In this document: piece by piece, positions 21,615 to 23,920 of the stretch | How the letters are laid out: each line of letters opens with the position of its first letter | Position numbering within the stretch: position 1 is the stretch's first letter | Assembly (NCBI GenBank): GCA_002387845.1 | Contig: DGLB01000049.1 | Coordinates: forward strand, 80,748-104,667 | Reading direction: 5' to 3' | DNA: 23,920 nt | Source: Stenotrophomonas maltophilia | Lineage (GTDB): Bacteria; Pseudomonadota; Gammaproteobacteria; Xanthomonadales; Xanthomonadaceae | Notes under the pieces: generated by a model | The model's input: the letters and a program-made list of their open reading frames with translations, nothing else | Told to the model about the DNA's origin: nothing | Databases searched by the model: none | Program-made: the position numbers and the translations under genes

Positions 21615-22793
21615 TCAGAGCACCGCGTAGTTCAGCAGCGGCTTGACCGTGCCCCACTCTTTGCAGCTGGGGCATTGCCAGTGGTGAGTGCGCGCGCCGA
21701 AGCCACAGCGGGTGCAGCGGTAGGCCGGGTTGCGGACCAGCAGCTGGTCGGTGATGTGCTTGAGGTCGTGCAGGGTGGCGGTCGAGTCTGCGCCTTCGGC
21801 CAGGGTCAGGTCGATCAGGGCGGACTCGCCACGCACCGACGGACGGTCCTTCAGCTGGCGGCCCAGGTAGGCACGCGCCGGCGCGACACCCTCCTGCTCT
21901 TCCATCAGCTGGGTCAGGGCCAGCACCGGGGCGATGCCGCGGTAGTGTTCGGTCATTTCCGACAGGAATGCACGCGCACCGCCCAGGTCACCCACCTTGC
22001 GGTAGTTCTGCATCAACGGCTGCAGCACTTCGGGCAGATACTCGGGGTCGTTGCGCGCGGCGCGCTCGAACGCACGCACCGCAGCCTCGGCATTGCCTGA
22101 ATCGGTTTCCAGACGGCCTTCGATGATGCCGGCGCGCACCGACATGGCGTCCGCCTGGTAGGCACGGGCGATGGCCGCCCTCGCCTCGTCGATCTTGCCG
22201 GCACCGCGATAGCGTTCGGCCAGCTCACACTCGAACTGCCCGACCAGCTTGCCCATGGGCTCACCGGTGACTTCTTCGTAGCGGGTAGCGTTGTCGATCG
22301 CCTTTTCCCAGTCGCGCTCGGCCTGGTAGATGCCGATCAGGTGCTTGAGCGCCTGCGGGGCGCGCTGGTCGATCTGCGCCAGCTCGGTGAACACGGTTTC
22401 GGCGCGGTCCAGCAGGCCGGACTTCATGTAGTCCTCGCCCAGCGCCAGCAGCGCCTGCACCCGCTGTGCGTCGCTCAGGTCGGTGCGGTTGACCAGCCCC
22501 TGGTGCAGCCGGATGGCGCGGTCGACTTCACCACGGCGGCGGAACAGATGCCCCAGCGCGACCTGCGTCTCGAAGGTTTCCTTGTCCAGCTCGGCGATAT
22601 GCAGGAACAGCTCGATGGCCTTGTCCGGCTGCTCGTTGAGCAGGTAGTTCAGGCCACGGAAGTACGTGCTGGACAGCCGGCTGACCTGGTTGTCGCCATG
22701 GCGCTGACCACCGCGCCGGCCCACCACCCAGCCAGAGACCGCTGCCAGCGGCAGGAACAGGAAAAACCAGAACCACTCGGAGACGAATTCCAT
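21615..22793 (-). CDS. lapB: Lipopolysaccharide assembly protein LapB
   Basis: LapB (YciM) recruits FtsH to degrade LpxC and coordinates LPS synthesis with transport. The 392-residue protein has an N-terminal membrane anchor (about 5-24, FWFFLFLPLAAVSGWVVG) and then a long TPR region facing the cytosol. It ends in a rubredoxin-like metal-binding knuckle with Cys360 and Cys363 (CTRC) and Cys374 and Cys377 (CPSC). The conserved SxxYxxGLNYLLNEQPDKAI segment begins the TPR region. It starts 6 nt after lapA and ends 3 nt before the WecA-like gene, so the genes are almost certainly co-transcribed. Confidence 0.95.
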   Translation of the reverse strand: MEFVSEWFWFFLFLPLAAVSGWVVGRRGGQRHGDNQVSRLSSTYFRGLNYLLNEQPDKAIELFLHIAELDKETFETQVALGHLFRRRGEVDRAIRLHQGLVNRTDLSDAQRVQALLALGEDYMKSGLLDRAETVFTELAQIDQRAPQALKHLIGIYQAERDWEKAIDNATRYEEVTGEPMGKLVGQFECELAERYRGAGKIDEARAAIARAYQADAMSVRAGIIEGRLETDSGNAEAAVRAFERAARNDPEYLPEVLQPLMQNYRKVGDLGGARAFLSEMTEHYRGIAPVLALTQLMEEQEGVAPARAYLGRQLKDRPSVRGESALIDLTLAEGADSTATLHDLKHITDQLLVRNPAYRCTRCGFGARTHHWQCPSCKEWGTVKPLLNYAVL

Positions 22794-22799
22794 CGGCGC

Positions 22800-23090
22800 T
22801 CAGCGTCCGTCAAAAGAAGAAGTAGAGGGTGCAACCGGCGCGGCCGGCGTGGCCGGGACCGCTTTCTGCGCTTTGCGCAGCTTTGAATACAACGGAATGA
22901 CCATGCCCACCAGCACCAGCCCGGCACCGATCAACACGCCGGCCAACAGGGCCACGGTGATCGCCAACCCGGTGCTGGCATGGATCTGGGTAAAACCCAG
23001 CTTGAGGGTCATTTCCTGCGAATTGAGGGCACCGACAATGAGCCCGGCGACCAGGACGGCCAACAGGATCAACAGACGTGCGATTTTCAT
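22800..23090 (-). CDS. lapA: Lipopolysaccharide assembly protein LapA (DUF1049)
   Basis: This small inner-membrane protein of 96 residues has two membrane spans (about 4-24 and 42-66) and a short Ala/Pro-rich cytosolic tail. It belongs to the LapA/DUF1049 family, recognisable by the ALNSQEMTLKLGF stretch between the spans. LapA works with LapB in controlling LPS synthesis. The gene sits directly upstream of lapB with 6 nt between them and downstream of ihfB, the order also seen in Pseudomonas-type genomes. Confidence 0.9.
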   Translation of the reverse strand: MKIARLLILLAVLVAGLIVGALNSQEMTLKLGFTQIHASTGLAITVALLAGVLIGAGLVLVGMVIPLYSKLRKAQKAVPATPAAPVAPSTSSFDGR

Positions 23091-23121
23091 GCGGCAGCTC
23101 CCATTCCGTTAGGGACCAAGA

Positions 23122-23146
23122 GTAGCGGACCGGCGGTCCGCTCTAC
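23122..23146 (-). repeat. SMAG-type palindrome with GTAG at both ends
   Basis: Arms AGCGGACC (23124-23131) and GGTCCGCT (23135-23142) enclose loop GGC. Outside the stem, GTAG appears on the plus strand at 23122-23125 and on the minus strand at 23146-23143, so the head is present on both strands. It fills the ihfB-lapA gap. Confidence 0.65.
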
Positions 23147-23174
23147 CAGCCTGCGGCGTGGCAGACGTGCAGAC

Positions 23175-23480
23175 TCAGGCGGGATCGCCTTCCAGCGGGA
23201 CCACGGCGCTGACGCGCTCGCGCAGTTCCTTGCCCGGCTTGAAATGCGGGACATGCTTGCCCGGCAGTGCGACCGATTCACCGGTCTTGGGGTTACGGCC
23301 CAACCTGGGCGGACGGTAATGCAGCGAGAAACTGCCGAACCCACGGATCTCGATTCGATCACCGCCGGCCAGCGAGCCCCCCATCATTTCCAGCAACGAC
23401 TTTACCGCCAGATCGACATCGTCCGACTTCAAATGCGCCTGTCGGCGCGCCAGGATTTCGATCAGCTCGGATTTGGTCAT
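23175..23480 (-). CDS. ihfB: Integration host factor subunit beta
   Basis: IhfB pairs with IhfA to bend DNA sharply at specific sites, shaping promoters, recombination and replication origins. The 101-residue protein shows the HU/IHF fold: MTKSELIEILARRQ helix, GFGSFSLHYRPPRLGRNPKTGE beta-arm (the arm that enters the minor groove, with conserved Pro in GRNPKTG), and HFKPGKELRERV at the C-terminal helix. ATG at 23480 gives the standard length. Upstream rpsA is the usual neighbour; a GC hairpin lies between them. Confidence 0.96.
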   Translation of the reverse strand: MTKSELIEILARRQAHLKSDDVDLAVKSLLEMMGGSLAGGDRIEIRGFGSFSLHYRPPRLGRNPKTGESVALPGKHVPHFKPGKELRERVSAVVPLEGDPA

Positions 23481-23514
23481 TGCGGACTCGCTTCGAGGGA
23501 TTCCAACCCTGAAA

Positions 23515-23538
23515 CGGCCCGGACAGAAGTCCGGGCCG
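23515..23538 (-). terminator. GC hairpin after rpsA, probable terminator or attenuator
   Basis: A perfect 10-bp stem CGGCCCGGAC / GTCCGGGCCG has a 4-nt loop. On the minus strand it follows the rpsA stop by about 30 nt and is trailed by TTTC only. Termination is likely partial, allowing ihfB expression from the rpsA promoter or from its own. Confidence 0.5.
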
Positions 23539-23569
23539 CTCAGGAAACTACTGTAACGGGTAAGGCCGA

Positions 23570-23920
23570 TTACTCGGACTTGTTACCGTTCAGCTGTGCA
23601 CGCAGCAGCGCGCCGAGCTGGGTGGTGCCGCCCGAAGCGGACTGGTATTCCTCCAGCACTTCGCGCATTTCGGCGTCGTCCTTGGCCTTGATCGACAGCT
23701 GCAGGGTGCGGCCCTTGCGGTCCATGCCCACGAACTTGGCTTCGACCTTGTCGCCGACCTTCAGGAACTGGGTCGCATCGTCAACGCGCTCGTTGGCAAC
23801 GTCGCGAGCCGACACATAGCCTTCGATGCCGTCAGCCAGTTCGATGGTTGCGCCCTTGGCGTCCACTTCCTTGACCACGCCTTCGACCTTCGAACCCTTC
23901 GGGTTGGCAGCCATGTACTG
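23570..23920 (-). CDS. rpsA: 30S ribosomal protein S1, partial (C-terminal 116 residues)
   Basis: Ribosomal protein S1 helps the 30S subunit bind mRNA. Only the last 116 residues and the stop are in the window; the frame stays open to the window edge, so the gene is cut by the edge rather than broken. What is visible is the final S1 RNA-binding domain, beginning NPKGSKVEGVVKEVDAKGATIEL with the typical GIEGYVSARDV and DRKGRTLQLSIKAK segments. A flexible Gln/Asn/Ser tail follows. The Met at 23914 is internal, since the family has about five more S1 domains upstream. The neighbour ihfB supports the identification. Confidence 0.95.
   Translation of the reverse strand, partial: QYMAANPKGSKVEGVVKEVDAKGATIELADGIEGYVSARDVANERVDDATQFLKVGDKVEAKFVGMDRKGRTLQLSIKAKDDAEMREVLEEYQSASGGTTQLGALLRAQLNGNKSE

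Noticed and set aside
20743..21675. 310-codon open frame on the minus strand overlapping the WecA-like and lapB genes
   Set aside because: It lies in another frame of the true WecA-like gene; the real frame has all GT4/MraY motifs and membrane spans.
1..23920. Search for CRISPR arrays, phage genes, transposases, toxin-antitoxin pairs, tRNA or rRNA genes
   Set aside because: No regularly spaced repeats, no mobile-element or defence protein, and no RNA gene could be recognised. All larger frames are accounted for by conserved chromosomal genes.

Overview
The window is a stretch of conserved chromosomal DNA from a high-GC gammaproteobacterium of the Xanthomonadaceae, most probably Stenotrophomonas (S. 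maltophilia group). The evidence is the gene set and its order, plus four short GTAG-tailed GC palindromes that match the SMAG repeat family described in S. maltophilia. No prophage, transposase, integrase, CRISPR array, rRNA or tRNA is visible, and coding density is very high. No gap without a gene exceeds about 240 bp.

Layout. (1) 1-6454, all minus strand: the purine pair guaA (cut by the window edge) and guaB, then folD, a KefB/KefC-type cation:proton antiporter, and a rhodanese-MoeB fusion. (2) 6550-13167, minus strand, read from high to low coordinates: ndk-rlmN-pilW-rodZ-yfgM-bamB-der. This is the familiar gammaproteobacterial cluster, but without ispG and hisS between rodZ and yfgM. 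Genes in it are packed tightly or overlap. ndk appears to have its own promoter, and a strong terminator hairpin lies in its leader. (3) 13374-17752, plus strand: a psrA-like TetR regulator with a palindromic operator at its own promoter, then a FadN-type fused 3-hydroxyacyl-CoA dehydrogenase/enoyl-CoA hydratase and a thiolase. Together these form a fatty-acid-responsive beta-oxidation operon. A bidirectional terminator closes it against galU. (4) 17825-23920, minus strand, read from high to low: rpsA (cut by the window edge), ihfB, lapA, lapB, a WecA/WbpL-like lipid-carrier sugar transferase, a WbpM/CapD-like nucleotide-sugar dehydratase, and galU. This is an envelope polysaccharide and LPS-control group.

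How the genes work together. LapA/LapB (control of LPS synthesis and assembly), the WecA-like initiating transferase, the WbpM-like enzyme and GalU (UDP-glucose) plausibly act together on O-antigen or related glycans. The psrA-fad operon would turn acyl-CoA into acetyl-CoA when long-chain acyl-CoA relieves repression. The ndk-to-der group mixes nucleotide supply, rRNA methylation, type IV pilus assembly, cell shape, outer-membrane protein assembly and ribosome maturation.

I did not find a convincing new multigene system. The points most worth a second look are the terminator in the ndk leader, the PsrA-type operator controlling a reversed-domain FadB operon that carries two SMAG hairpins, a 90-bp low-GC patch inside the WecA-like gene, and the non-canonical residue at the catalytic Tyr/Met position of the WbpM-like enzyme.
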